Below, one piece after another: positions 11,801 through 22,562 of a DNA stretch of 64,000 nt. The DNA comes from Trebouxia sp. TZW2008 (taxonomy: Eukaryota > Chlorophyta > Trebouxiophyceae > Trebouxiales > Trebouxiaceae): NCBI GenBank assembly GCA_002118135.1, contig BDIU01000211.1:1-64000 (forward strand), read 5' to 3'. Position 1 is the stretch's first letter; each line of letters opens with the position of its first letter. A program made the position numbers and the translations under genes. The notes under the pieces are model-generated. The model was not told the DNA's origin and searched no databases. It worked only from the letters and a program-made list of their open reading frames with translations.

Positions 11801-14755
11801 GATCCCTTCAAGTAAGGACAATGTAAGGGACATATCCCTTGGTAACCAAAGCAGCTGTTACAGAGAGAGTTTACTGTAGTCATCTGTTACTCAATGATGT
11901 AGTTGCAGGGCAACTCGCTCAGTATGTTGAAGGGCATGAAAAAGTGAGCCTGCATAGCAAATGGCAAACAATCAGGCACAGTATATAAGCTCCTGAGTCA
12001 CTTGGTACACAGTGCATTCAGTGAGTCTGCATGGCAAGTGAGACACTGTGGCAAATCTGGCAGCAATTCAGGACCATACAAACCCAGTCCTGGTTTGATG
12101 ATGCTCAGTGCACAGTCTGAACCCACACCCCCAAGTTGACACAGTGTCACTAAGTTGCAGCAATCAGGATAGCTTGTTGCTTGCTGCAGCTGGTTTTTAC
12201 CACACCTGTTGAGCATACAGTCACAACAAATGTGAGCGCATGGACTTATGTCACCACATCATATCCCTTGCAAGTTGCCATCGTGCAATGCAACAGTACA
12301 CACAGATTTATTCAGCATCAAGAAAAGGACTGGGAGCGTTACAAAAACACTATAAAATGGCTTTTTACATAGAAACCTCTCTGCCTTACTTGATGATCTG
12401 ATATACACGAAAGAAGTATACGACAAGCTTCAGACGTCAGGAGACTGATGGCTGGCAACCTAAAAAATACTTTTCCGTATGGTAAGGTATGCAATCAAGC
12501 AGTGACACAATGGCAGTATGCTGTAGACAACAGCAGCTTCAGCTGTGCTCAAGAGCTGTGGTCTGGTATGCCCTGCTACTAATCATGTTTCAGCTAAGCC
12601 GAAATGCTCCGTGTTTGACTTCCATATCAAGTCAGCACATGTGACTTGACTTACAGTCTTGACCAAAAAGAGCATGCTGATGTTGCACAGATGGTTCAGA
12701 AATGGCTGCCGAACATCAACAACTCTATATGCATTGTGGACGGCAAGTACCATGCACTGCAGAAATTTCACATGCATACAGAACTGCCCACCTGCCGAGA
12801 CAGCATCTTGACTGATTCTGCAACTTCACCAGCAGCTCCAGCCACGTCTAATGCAGATTTGGCACTGCCAATCACAACAACCCTTTTCCCTTGGGCAACG
12901 GCCAAGTTCTCTGTTGTAAGCTCTCTGGCGATGATCTCCCTGCCCTTGAAGAAATCCCTGTCCTGAAACAAGACATTTGCCACGGTTCTCAGAAAATAGA
13001 TGTGACCAATGTTACCGAGCTGATTGCTTGCACAGATTCCATTGTATAAGCAGTTGTCTCGATAGGCAAACCTCTTCAGGTGTCAATTCTATGCCGGTAA
13101 TCAGGCAGTTCGTATGTCATTGAACATCAGCGTTTGTAGCAGAAACAATCATGGAGTGTGTGCAACTTGTTGTATTGTGTTGAAACAGTGCAGCTTGTGC
13201 CTTGCAAGCACACTCCGATACTGCAGCTGCACCTCATGTTACAGTCAGTGCAACCGACTGAAATCGCATGTTCAATACTGACCACAAGGTACTCAGCACT
13301 GTTTGTGGAAACAGAGTTAACAATCTGTGAGAGTGTGATACGGATGTCAAGGCAGATACCAGTCAACAAGAATGTCACCTGAGTATTGGGACAAAAGCCT
13401 TGGCAGGAAATTGTTTGTAAACATTTACTTTTGCCAAAGTCACGCACATGAAAGCTGTCGAAGCAGTATTTCACAAGGTCAAACAGCATCTGTCAATACC
13501 AATCTCACCTGAATGTCAGGGATGCGGGGAGTTATAAAGCTCCCAGTGGCCAACACAATGTAGTCAAACTCCTCCCTCATGGCATCTGCATCTGCTCTTT
13601 TTGCTGAGGAGCTGAGCACTGTCCACTTCTTTGTCTCTGCACAATGATAAGAACATCAATGATAAACATCTCCTAGACCATAAACATCTACATGAAGTTT
13701 GTGTTCATGAAGTGTGTGTACACGAAACGAGTGTACATGTCATGGATTACAGTGATGTGAGTCTCTTGCTTGCTGCTTGCAATTTTGATGAGGCTTTCAA
13801 GGCAACAGTCCACATATGTCCCCCTGATGGCCATTGCAATGCAATTGCAAAATGGGTCAGTGCACAAGATGTCAGCAATTCCACGCACAGCATACCTGAC
13901 AGCATACAAGGTGCAGGCAGTCCTCATGGCATGCATCAAGTAAGGGACAGTGGCATGGTCTGATGCAGACAATCATGTGCTTACCTTGGTTTTGCGATAC
14001 TTGTGTTACAGTGGTGGAGAGGCTGATGGCAGAGTCCAAGGAGAAATGTTTGGCGTACATCTACAGCAAACACACAACATTCTTATGTGTTTGATGGCCC
14101 TGTGACAGATAGTGCAGGGGTTGTACATGTGGGCTGGAGGGTCGACCATGACGTCTCTCCCAACACTCAGTAACACATTTCATAACACGCAAAAAATGCT
14201 TGATATCAGCACTAAAGCGGCACCTTCAGCTGAGATACTTCCGTCTTGTGCTGTTTTGTGCTGTTTTGTGCTGTATTGACTGCTGAGCTGCTGTCAATGC
14301 TCATGCTGCTTTTGTACTGTGCACATGCAATGTAGCAGCAGGAAATGCCAACCTCAATGTACCGCTGCACAGCTGGACCAGGTGGGGTAACTGCATCAGG
14401 GTACTGCTGCTTGAGACTGGTTGGCCAAGGAAATTCTGGGAACTCATAGTACGGGTATGTCACTGCATACGGGCGAAAGCGTATTGCGTGTGCTCGTGTG
14501 CAGCGCAAGCTGTTCTACTATGACGGCAGCGTGCTGTTATATCTGTTCGGCTTTCATGATCACAAGTGCCGTGAGCAGCCGACTTGAGAACCACCGCGCG
14601 CGCTTGCCTTGAGCGCCTTGCAGATGCGCCGTCTGCCTCCAGACTCCGCCGACTTTCTCGGCCGCTTCATAAATGTGGAAGTCGATTCCGCGTTTCTGCA
14701 GAGCTCGCCCCTGCTGAAGGCCAGCGATGCCAGCGCCGACAATCGCTACCCTCAT
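8818..14755 (-). CDS. Flavin-containing monooxygenase (FMO-like)
   Basis: Starts at 14755 with the FAD-binding GAGIAGL (GxGxxG) and VGGVW motifs. Readable exons (minus): 14755 to about 14600, 14462-14353 (YYEFPEFPWP), 14060-13985, 13636-13509 (DYIVLATGSFITPRIPDI), 12962-12792 (second Rossmann motif VVVIGSAKSALD), an exon present in four copies between 11960 and 11095 (ILGIVPCNYIKYSRFG then FFHAVMRPVKRAIW), 10585-10471, 10255-10201, 10019-9829 (ADLVIYATGF), 9352-9263 (LAFVGSEVITYN) and 8916-8818, stop TGA. Class B flavin monooxygenases use NADPH and O2 to oxygenate N, S or ketone groups; the substrate here is unknown. The C-terminus is a little short if the stop at 8818 is real; a donor-like AG|GTGATT overlaps it. 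It faces away from the WLM gene. Confidence 0.85.
8945..9022. repeat. (CAG)n and imperfect (CAACAG/CAACGG)n microsatellite
   Basis: Nine AGC triplets in a row at 8945-8970, followed by an imperfect hexamer run to 9022. It lies in the last intron of the monooxygenase gene. Confidence 0.85.
9053..9240. repeat. Tandem duplication of ~107 bp in the last monooxygenase intron
   Basis: The block starting CAGTCACTGCA at 9053 and ending in a purine-rich run near 9135 recurs from 9160 to 9240 with a few changes. On the minus strand both copies read LPPF..A.EHID.GS.L.E, which resembles a degenerate version of the FMO C-terminal exon, so these may be decayed exon copies. Confidence 0.7.
10257..10327 (-). 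repeat. Extreme ~70 nt polypyrimidine tract at a 3' splice site
   Basis: On the gene strand an uninterrupted (TTTTC)n-like tract runs straight into TTTCAG at the acceptor of the 10255-10201 exon of the monooxygenase. It is both a microsatellite and the splice-site pyrimidine tract. Confidence 0.8.
11095..11960 (-). repeat. Four tandem copies of one monooxygenase exon (unit ~180 bp)
   Basis: The segment encoding AHFFMPLNILGIVPCNYIKYSRFG is present at about 11302-11216, 11481-11397, 11654-11575 and, more diverged, 11960-11895. Copies 1 and 2 are nearly identical including flanking intron; copy 3 has changes such as SCFG for SRFG; copy 4 reaches a stop soon after. Only copy 1 reads on without a stop into the downstream FFHAVMRPV segment. 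Confidence 0.8.
11745..11885 (-). mobile_element. Introner-like element copy 1 (in monooxygenase intron)
   Basis: Read on the minus strand it begins TACAGTAAACTCTCTCTGTA and contains GTTACCAAG, a TTGTCC box, the core ACTGCAGTCTGAATGCAGTG and a final TTGTCCTTA. Same family as 17862-17990, 19902-20041, 27265-27420 and 53190-53300. It begins a few bases after exon copy 4 of the monooxygenase array, in gene-sense orientation. Confidence 0.6.
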
Positions 14756-15490
14756 CTCGAACGCTCACAACGTGGCCTTCCCGATGTCTGTTGATAGATT
14801 TGCAGCAATCGCGTGAAATCCCGGTTCAGTGTAGCACTTCTTGCCGTTACTGTTGCCAGTGCTTGGAGCTTCTGCTTGTACTGCTGAGGATCATGTCATT
14901 ACCAACAATCTTAAGCCAATTGCAGATCTGGTCATGATGTGTCTTCTGCAGTTTGTCTATATCATGCATGCACTCACACCCAAGCAGACATAAGTGACAG
15001 TGATGAATGGTATCTTGCATGATGGTATCATGCATAATGGTAGTGTCAAGCTGTAAAAGGTGCTATTTGAGCACTCCTCCGGCAAAAGTGAGCCATTCAC
15101 TTGCAGGAAGGCACAAAACAGAATCACTTTTTGCCACAAATGCTCTTCACAAACGACAGCTGAGGTCTGTGCACCATCTAATGCATGATTGCATGCAGGA
15201 TCATGCGTCATGCTCACGTGGCTTGCACGTGACGAGCTGCTTCACGTGCTTCATCTCCCCATCGAGTCCGCGGTGACGCAAGACTTCGAGAATACACTGA
15301 GCAATGCAGTGAGATCTTGCACAGCGCAAACCTTGCATGACATCTCTGCAATCGCGGTACTGAGCTTATATCGGCTTCCGCTGGTGCAATAGCACAAGGC
15401 GCCAACGCTCGTATCCTTGACCTGTTTCGTCGTTTCATCTTTGGCAAACCGCACTCAGCGTAACAGCAAGGCTTATAACCTCTGCCGGCC
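14756..15490. promoter_or_regulatory. Divergent intergenic region, monooxygenase / WLM protease
   Basis: The 735 bp separate the two start codons. They hold no open frame I can support and no clear core promoter element. Confidence 0.45.
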
Positions 15491-18400
15491 ATGCAGTCTT
15501 CCGCTAAAGACTTTCTCATGCACGTACGATACCGCACCCTCGACACTCACATACGCGTCACAAGCGAGAATCCAGCTGCTGAGCAGATCGCCTCTGCAAT
15601 CTCCTCTGCAACTGGGGCTGACCCCCAGACCATCAAGCTCCTGGTGTCAGGTCACAAAGATCGCATGATACGATTGCTGACTACGCCGACACAGACAGCC
15701 CAAGAATTGGGTAAGTCAGGCACTGACTGTCCAGCTGATTTCTCCAGTCCACTATGCATAGACAAGATGAATGCCTGTCACTTTTAAGTGAGCTGAGTAT
15801 GCAGGCTTGGTGTCAGGCATGAGAGCTACAGTATATGCCAGCACGAAGGCAGAGATTAGCCAGGTGCAGAACAGCAGGGATCTGCCTGGCCTTGCCGGTT
15901 TTGAGCAGGAGTTGAAGCAGACCATGCGCAGGCAGCGAGGCAGCAGAAATGGCACGCTGAAACTGCCTGCTGGTGAGTTTGACTGTTGGACTCTCAGCAT
16001 AGAACTGACACGCTGAAACTGCCTGCTGGTGAGCATGACTGTGTGACTCCCAGCATAGGACTGGCACGCTGAAACTGCCTGCTGGTGAGCATGACTGTGT
16101 GACTCTCAGCATAGAAAAGAATAAAGAAAAGTCTATGCTGTTAGGCGTCATAACAGGAGCCTCCGCTTGAAGAGGCAGCCTGGGACTCTCAGCATAAAGA
16201 TGCATACCTGACTTTCACCAACATGTTGCTGGAACGTGTAGACATTATTGGCACCAACATGTCATGTACGAATGCTCACCTGTCCAGCTGAGGCTTTTCA
16301 CATTATGGAACAGCTATTGTGTGCGTGTTCTGAGGTTGGTGATACCTGCAACATCACTACAGCTGAGTTGCATGATCAGATTGGGCATGCACGAATCTGG
16401 CAAAGCTGTAATTTGTCTTCCTTCCACAATTGGCAGCCTGCCTTGATTTTCCAGATGAACTGTCTCAGAAATTTATGTGGCTTTAGATGAAAGAAGTATT
16501 GGCAGCATCAGGACCTTTTGCAAGCTGCCTAGCCTTGTTAACATTGTTCCATTTAGGAGGCTTAGATGGTTTGGTCACACAGCACATATGTCACAGGACA
16601 GACTGCCTTATCAGTGTATTTTTGGGCGGTTATTGGGCACTCAGGCCAAGGGTGAATCCAGAGATACTTGGCAGTCAAATGTTTACAAGAATCTCTCCAC
16701 CCTTCATGTCCAACATAGTTGGTTTTAGATTAGCGCATGACCGAGCTGGTTGGAGACAGTTGATTGCTTCTGTACGTACCCAGTCGCGCTTGCTGAGCCT
16801 GCCTAGCCCACGTTTCTGAGCAATGAATGCATGAATGAATCTGCAGCTATATGCATCAACACAAATGCATGGGCGAGCCTTTGTGCCTGCGCGCCACATG
16901 CCACTTCAGCTGAGCACTTCCGGTTGCTTGCACCTCCAGCAACACACTTGTCTGTTGGTACACAAATGTATTGCATGCTGTCACAAGGGCAATTCTTCAT
17001 TTGCTCATGTACTGAGCTGCCTGCTTTATGCTGTCCCAGGACCTTACACCTTCCAGAAGTTTGAGGCTTGGCAGCGCCCAGGTCTTTCACCAGTACTTAC
17101 TGAAGGGCTCAAACTGCTTCACAGGTGCTCATTTCACTCATCTCATTCATTATAAACGTAGGCTAGGCAGGCTCAGCAGGCCCAACGAGGTACCTACAGA
17201 AGCAATCAACTTCCCCTCATGTTTAGCTGCACCATGTCTAGCTGCATCATCTGGACTGTAGATGATCACCATCTTGTCTGGCTGCACCATTAGACCTGTA
17301 TGTTGATAGTTCGGGTATTCGGTTGCAAGTTGCATGGCTTCCCCCCATGTCTGGCTGCACCTCGTCTAGCTGCATCATCTGCGCTGTTGATAATCACCAT
17401 CATGTCTGGCTGCACCATTTGACCTGTACATTGATAGCTCGGGTAGCCGTTTGCACGTTGCATGGCTCATGCACCACTATCTTGTTGACTGCTCATGCAT
17501 CATGGCATGTCAAGAGCCAGCATCTGATCATGCATAATGAGTTGCAGCCATCAGATACATGAAATGTTGCACAAACTGCCTACTGCCACTTGATCTTGCA
17601 TAACGAGTCTCAGCAATCAGATACATGACATGTTGCACAACTTGCCTGCTGCCACTTGCTGACCTACAGTCATGCCTTGCTTTGTGGTTTGAACTGCATG
17701 CACCTGTCCAATGCATGATTCTTGCACATGTCTGCTGCTAGACCAGATGGACTCATTGAGCCAGTGACAGTGGTATGTGATCGTGGCAATTACAACTATT
17801 TTTTTGACTATAGTTCATTTCATTTCTCTTGACAAGGATACAGCAGATGAAGATGTTTGTGATATAAGGACAAGGCAGTTGAAACAAATCATTGCATTCT
17901 GACTGCAGTGGTATCTCTGAGTGTAGATGATTTAGTAGAGGGACAAGTCTCTTGGCAACTCAAGCAGTTGTTACAAGAGAAGTCACTGCTTTGCTGTGCC
18001 TGATGCTAATTGCTGCAATGCAGGTTGGCAGCGGACCCTGGCATTGTGGGCATTATGAGTAAGCATCGCTGGACTGTGGGGCTGTTAAGTGAGATGCCCC
18101 CAGAGGGTAAGGTGGGGGTCAGCCCTGTCTGCATCCTGGGGGTCAACATCAATGCTGGACAGGAAATCAGCCTGCGCCTCCGGACAGATGACCTTAAGGG
18201 CTTTAGGAGGTATGACTCACTTGCTCAAACGGAGGCCATCACCAGCGCCTGGTGTTGCGTCTTGTGTGATTGTCAGGATGTTGAGCATCATGCAGCTGTC
18301 ACCACATCACCTTTTGGTTGCATGTTATGCCTGGAATTGAGAGGTGCTCTTATTGTGATTATGGGAATGACAAACCTTGGCTGATGCTTTGTGGCATCGT

Positions 18401-20869
18401 TGTCTGACTTCCACAGCTTGCAAGGAAGGAAGTTATATTAGCATGTCTCATTAGCGCATCTATCCGTGTGACCTGTCGTGTCCAGTGCAGCGATTGGCAA
18501 GACAACCATCAATAGTATTAACTGGCTCCTGTAGATCCTGGTCTTGTCACACAACGCGCACAAGGGCTTTCTCTCTTTCTCACCACCTGGTTTCCTTGCT
18601 GTAGGTATGACAGGATACGTGAGACGCTGTGTCATGAGCTGGCCCACATGGTGTGGGGTGAGCATGATAACAGATTCAAGCAGCTCAACTCTCAGCTGCT
18701 CAAGGAATGCGGTCAGCTTGATTGGACAGGGCATGCAGGGCTTGCTGTCTCAGGGTTACAGGAGGCAGCATTTGCCAATCCGGCAGAACCCACATGGGTT
18801 GACGAGGATGATGTCATGGCAGTGACAGCACAGTCCTCTGGACAGAGCCTCAGGCAGCTGGCAGGAGGCGACGCACAGCCGCACGGACGGACTGTGACCG
18901 ATCCAAGGCGAGCAGCAGCCATGGCAGCTTCTGCCAGGCTTGCTTCTGCCAACGCAAGCCCTAGCACTAGCAAATTCACAAATCCAGAAGCAACAGCAAG
19001 CAGAAGTACAAACAATCAAGCCTTAGGCTTGGCAGGTGTTGAAGGAGAGTCATCTGCCCACACAAATGCAACTTCTGCTGAAGCTGCAGCAGGCACAGAG
19101 GTGGCACTCAACCCTGAAGCTGACATTGCGAGTATGGGACATCATGACCCTACCACTGAGCAGGCCGAGGAGGCCATGAGAGCACTAGGGTCTATGGACT
19201 TTGCAGCTGAGGCACAGTGCGTTCAGCAAGATGATCACAAAGGCGATGACAACTTGCATCAAGCATCTCAAGCCCGATTGCAGCAGCAGCATGGTTTTGT
19301 GGCTGATGCACTTCAGAATGTTCAGAGTCCTGCTGACAAGGACGTAGCAATGCCTGATGCCAGCATGCTTCAGCAGCAACAACCAGACCAAGCACATGCT
19401 GCACCTGACTTCCACAGGCAGCAAGCAGGTCATCAATCACCTGCTGGTGCACATAAAGCTCATGCTGCAGTTAGCACAGGCACAGATACTGTGCTGCTGG
19501 AACAGCCAACAGGCCAAGCTGATACAGCTGCTTCAAGGCAAGCTGTTGGAACAGTCAGTCATGAGCCAGACGCAAATTTGCATAGTCGTCAAGCACACCA
19601 CAGTCCAGAAGCTGCTTTCAAACAAGCAGATCATAGTCGACAAGCCGCTCCGACACAAGCAGATCCTAATGTCGAAGCCACCTTTACACAGGCACACCAC
19701 AGTCTACAAGCTGCTTCTGCACAAGCGGATCACAGTTTACAAGCTGCCTCCCAGGAAGTTGATGGCAGCAGCAGTTTGGATGCAGATGACCCTGCTGTGC
19801 AGCGGTATAGGCAAGCAGAGGCCGCGCTTGCACAGCTGAAGACCCAGGCTGGCGTTGCAGGCCAGCAGGCTGCCTTGCAGACGCTGGCCAAGATCCTGCA
19901 GGTACAGAATTTGCTCTTGACAACAACTGCATTATCAAGGAGACTACATCAAATTGTTTGTGATCAAGAGTGACCATTGCGGTCAGAATGCAGTGCTGGG
20001 TCACCAGCTGTTCTTAGAGAACGTCCTTATATCATGTGGGTTTTATATTGAGGGATGATTGTAAGACCACTCAATATGTCTGATCATAATGCTGTGGTGC
20101 TGTGTTCTCTTAGCAAATGCTGACAGCCTGTGCTTTGGCAATGACCTTTGCCCAATGATTGTGTGGTGTGCTTGACACAAGCATCTTGTCATGCGAAAAT
20201 GGCTCCCAGTGCTTTGATCAAAGCAATTGCTCTGTCTGAGCAGGCTGCAATACCATCTAGACAGCATGCGTGGCATGTATGCTGCTTGTGTTGCTGACTA
20301 CATTAACATGATACAAGCAGAACACATATCGCCAGCGTCCTGTCTTTAGAACATTGCACAGCAACAAATACATACAGCACCCATATTGACAGCGTCTTGC
20401 TCTGCAGAACATTGCACATCCAAAGCTACATGCAGCACCCATATTGACAGCGTGATGTTCTGCAGAATATTGCACGCCCACAGCTGCATGCTCCATGTCG
20501 ACAGTGTTATATACTGCACAGCATTGCACATTCAGAGATACATGCAGCACCCATATTGACAGCATCAAGTTTTGCTGAACATAGCACATTCATAGATACG
20601 CGCAGCACCCATATTGACAGCTTTTTGTTCTGCAGAACATTGCAAGCCATCCTGGTGAAGCTAAGTACAGTCACATCCGGCTGGGCAATGCAGTCTTTTA
20701 CACAAGGGCAGGCCAGTTTCCTGCAGCCCTGGAGCTATTGCGGGTTGCTGGGTTTAGTGAGCAGGCGGAGGGGTTAGCTGACAAGGCTTTGGTGTGGAAG
20801 CGAAATGATCATGGCCTGCTTTGGCTGACATTGTCAGCGGTCAACAGCGCTCTGCAAAGCCCTGCTTAA
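15491..20869 (+). CDS. UBL-WLM-PUB domain zinc metalloprotease (Wss1/SPRTN-like class)
   Basis: Six exons with matching phases: 15491-15710, 15805-15972, 17040-17124, 18024-18209, 18605-19901 and 20636-20869 (729 aa). Residues 8-115 form a ubiquitin-like domain ending GMRATVYAS. Residues 158-270 are the WLM domain: LAADPGIVGIMSKHRW, LRLRTDDLKGFRRY, then HELAH (230-234) with a further His at 240. WLM proteases of the Wss1 type cleave DNA-protein crosslinks and SUMO conjugates. A long Gln/Ala/His-rich linker (about 270-610) includes tandem 12-residue units of the ADHSLQAAS type. The C-terminus (about 615-729) fits a PUB domain (HPGEAKYSHIRLGNAVFY), which in other proteins binds p97/Cdc48. The combination suggests ubiquitin- and Cdc48-linked proteolysis in the nucleus. 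Introns carry boundary repeats, two introner-like copies and LINE pieces. Confidence 0.9.
15951..16115 (+). repeat. Threefold tandem copy of exon-2 end plus 5' splice site (WLM gene)
   Basis: The string CACGCTGAAACTGCCTGCTG followed by GTGAG occurs at 15953, about 16008 and about 16063, each with the following ~30 bp of intron. The first is the donor that keeps the frame; the other two are intact-looking donors inside the intron. Confidence 0.9.
16477..16822 (+). mobile_element. LINE (non-LTR retrotransposon) 3' remnant
   Basis: The plus strand shows the typical LINE C-terminal signature LRWFGHTAHMSQDRLPYQCI and then, in another frame, AHDRAGWRQLIASVRTQSRL with a stop at about 16820. Broken by at least one frameshift; sits in intron 2 of the WLM gene. 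Confidence 0.65.
17152..17218 (-). mobile_element. Short 3' fragment of the same LINE family, minus strand
   Basis: The minus strand reads GKLIASVGTSLGLLSLPSLR, matching the end of the 16477-16822 element (LIASVRTQSRLLSLPSPR). Lies in WLM intron 3. Confidence 0.55.
17862..17990 (-). mobile_element. Introner-like element copy 2 (WLM intron 3, antisense to the gene)
   Basis: The reverse complement gives GTGACTTCTCTTGTAACAAC, a TTGCCAAG box, CTTGTCC, CACTCAGAGATACCACTGCA with the core GTCAGAATGCA, and TTGTCCTTATAT. It ends about 33 bp before the acceptor at 18023. Confidence 0.6.
19902..20041 (+). mobile_element. Introner-like element copy 3, starting exactly at the 5' splice site of WLM intron 5
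   Basis: The exon ends CTGCAG at 19901 and the element begins GTACAGAATTTGCTCTTGAC, with CTGCATTATCAAG, the core GCGGTCAGAATGCAGTG and the end GTCCTTATAT. Same family and same start as the copies at 27265 and 53300. Confidence 0.65.
20349..20640 (+). repeat. Five to six tandem ~57 bp units that each repeat the exon-6 acceptor
   Basis: CAGCACCCATATTGACAG starts at 20375, 20433, about 20488 (degenerate), 20545 and 20603. Each unit ends with a version of TTCTGCAG|AACATTGCA, which is the real acceptor and first codons of WLM exon 6 at 20635/20636. At least three upstream copies keep CAG or TAG before AACATTGCA or AATATTGCA. Confidence 0.9.
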
Positions 20870-21297
20870 TAAATGTCGTGATATGATGCAGAAGTAAAGC
20901 CAAGCTAGTGATGTTCAGATGTGAGGTGCACTTCGACAGCAATGACAGCTCGGATAAGTACATACATGCCGCATGCTGCGGCAGCAATGTGGATATGAAT
21001 TGCAACGAAGCTCACTGACCGCCCAGGAAGGCTTGACAATCTTTATACGACCTCTTGATAAGTATCTGTATAAGTATAAGTAGGTACGCAGTCACCCCCC
21101 CTTCCTTTGTGCCCGCTTGAAATCGTGTGATCAGCTTTGCGCAAGTCGGTATGATGTCTTAATGTCAAGAATGGTCGAAGCGCAAAGAATCTTGGGGCAA
21201 TCTTTGAGGAGCATTGGCCTTGAGAGAGACAGAGAATGTTTTTACATGCTTTAGCCAGCCAACAAGGCTGATCACATGTGCCACACTGTGGCAATGA
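20870..21297. other. Intergenic, no gene seen
   Basis: Follows the WLM stop codon. An (AGTAT)n-like run near 21040-21085 is the only structure noted. Confidence 0.5.
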
Positions 21298-21626
21298 CTA
21301 TATGTTCATGAAATTCAGGCAGTCTATGACATGGTGAAACACCCCCAAATGATCATGTTGCGCAAAAATAGCGCGCATGTTATAACCGCAGCTCTCAAAC
21401 AAACCAGGGTACTTGGCCCGCAACCCAGCCAATGCTCCACATTCAAACACTAAGTGCCTTTCATCGCCCAAGGCCCCAGAATCACAAAGTGTGCACAACC
21501 TACAGGCTCTAGCAATGCCACTGCGACGACCAGCAGCAATAGGAAGCTGGTGACAACCAAGCCTAAACTGTAGAAAGCGCTGCATGTTCCTGCCAGAATA
21601 TATGTCCATGAAATTCAGGCAGTCTA
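21298..21626 (-). mobile_element. LINE remnant with CCHC-type C-terminal motif, bounded by a 27 bp direct repeat
   Basis: A minus-strand frame reads RLCTLCDSGALGDERHLVFE and then CGALAGLRAKYPGLFESCGY, the Cx2C...Hx4C tail typical of several LINE reverse transcriptases. A 27 bp repeat beginning TATGTYCATGAAATTCAGGC occurs at 21300 and again at 21600, so the frame begins and ends in the same peptide (DCLNFM). No reverse-transcriptase core is left. Confidence 0.65.
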
Positions 21627-21893
21627 TTGCAACATTGCCACAAGGGCTGACTGCGCGTGCAGCTGCTGACTCTCGTGTTGGATTTGTAAAAATTAGTCAT
21701 CTAATGGTGGATCCAGGTGCAAGTTGAAGTCGTGGGTTGGTCACAGGTTTCAAAGGGTGCCGTGCTGGACAAGGCAAGATTGTGCAATGCAGATTCGGGT
21801 GAGCTTTGCAGTGAAGGATCAACTGCAGCTCGTTGAGGCCTTGGGCTCGGCCGTGCAAGCGCAGCTGCTTGTAGCTCTTGCTGATCCTGACTT

Positions 21894-22141
21894 GAGTACG
21901 CTCCGTGGACTGTCAAAGGCGCATGATCTCAATTCCGGCGGGTATGGAACTGGGACAGGTCATTGGAAAATGCGGCAGCAACGTCAAAAACTTGCAGACA
22001 AGGTCTCGAACACGTATGTCTGTTGACCGCAATTCGAGAGCAGTGATAGTTGAAGGCTCTACAAGGGACGTTTCGACGGCGGTGGAATTTTTGGCTAATC
22101 AATTTGCAAGCTGGCGTTCGTCAGATGAGGCCTCCTTATAG
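21894..22141 (+). CDS. KH-domain exon (probable RNA-binding protein, partial)
   Basis: The frame to the TAG at 22139-22141 encodes ISIPAGMELGQVIGKCGSNV followed by a basic helix and the strand RAVIVEG. GKCG fits the GxxG loop of a type I KH domain. Upstream, stops in this frame near 21875 and 21893 mean a splice acceptor (for instance ACTTGAG at 21896) or a frameshift; a good donor, GATTCGG|GTGAGC at 21799, could end the preceding exon. Upstream exons are not resolved. KH domains bind single-stranded RNA or DNA. Confidence 0.45.
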
Positions 22142-22562
22142 CTGTGCAAGTAGCCCGAAAACAGCAAAGTTGTCAAGCAGCGTTTCCGCAAAGACAACAA
22201 CGCGCCACGCGGGCAAGCCGCACCTCGAACTGAGTTTGCGCTGCCAAAAGGCGATTGCAAAGATGCACAATCAAGAACTTTCGATGGCAAAATGAGATCT
22301 ATGCATCTCTGACAACCTCCAGTCATGTTTCTGTTTGTTGCATCTGTGTCTGCCTATCCCCATCCAACAAAGGTTCGGTATATTCTGACAGCAGTATCTC
22401 AGCTCAGCGCCCCTCTTGTGTTCACAACAATGCCATCTGGTGAGCGTCCCATGCTGTCAGCTCAATGCAAAGCTAATGCGGGGTTTTCTGAAGTGTTGCT
22501 GTATATTGCTGATGCGCCACGTCTCGTTATATCTCACCTGCTCTGTGAATATGTCATTGCAG

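Noticed and set aside
19357..19839. 160-codon plus-strand frame in a second frame of the WLM linker
   Set aside because: Shadow of the Gln/Ala-rich linker; the first frame joins conserved domains on both sides.
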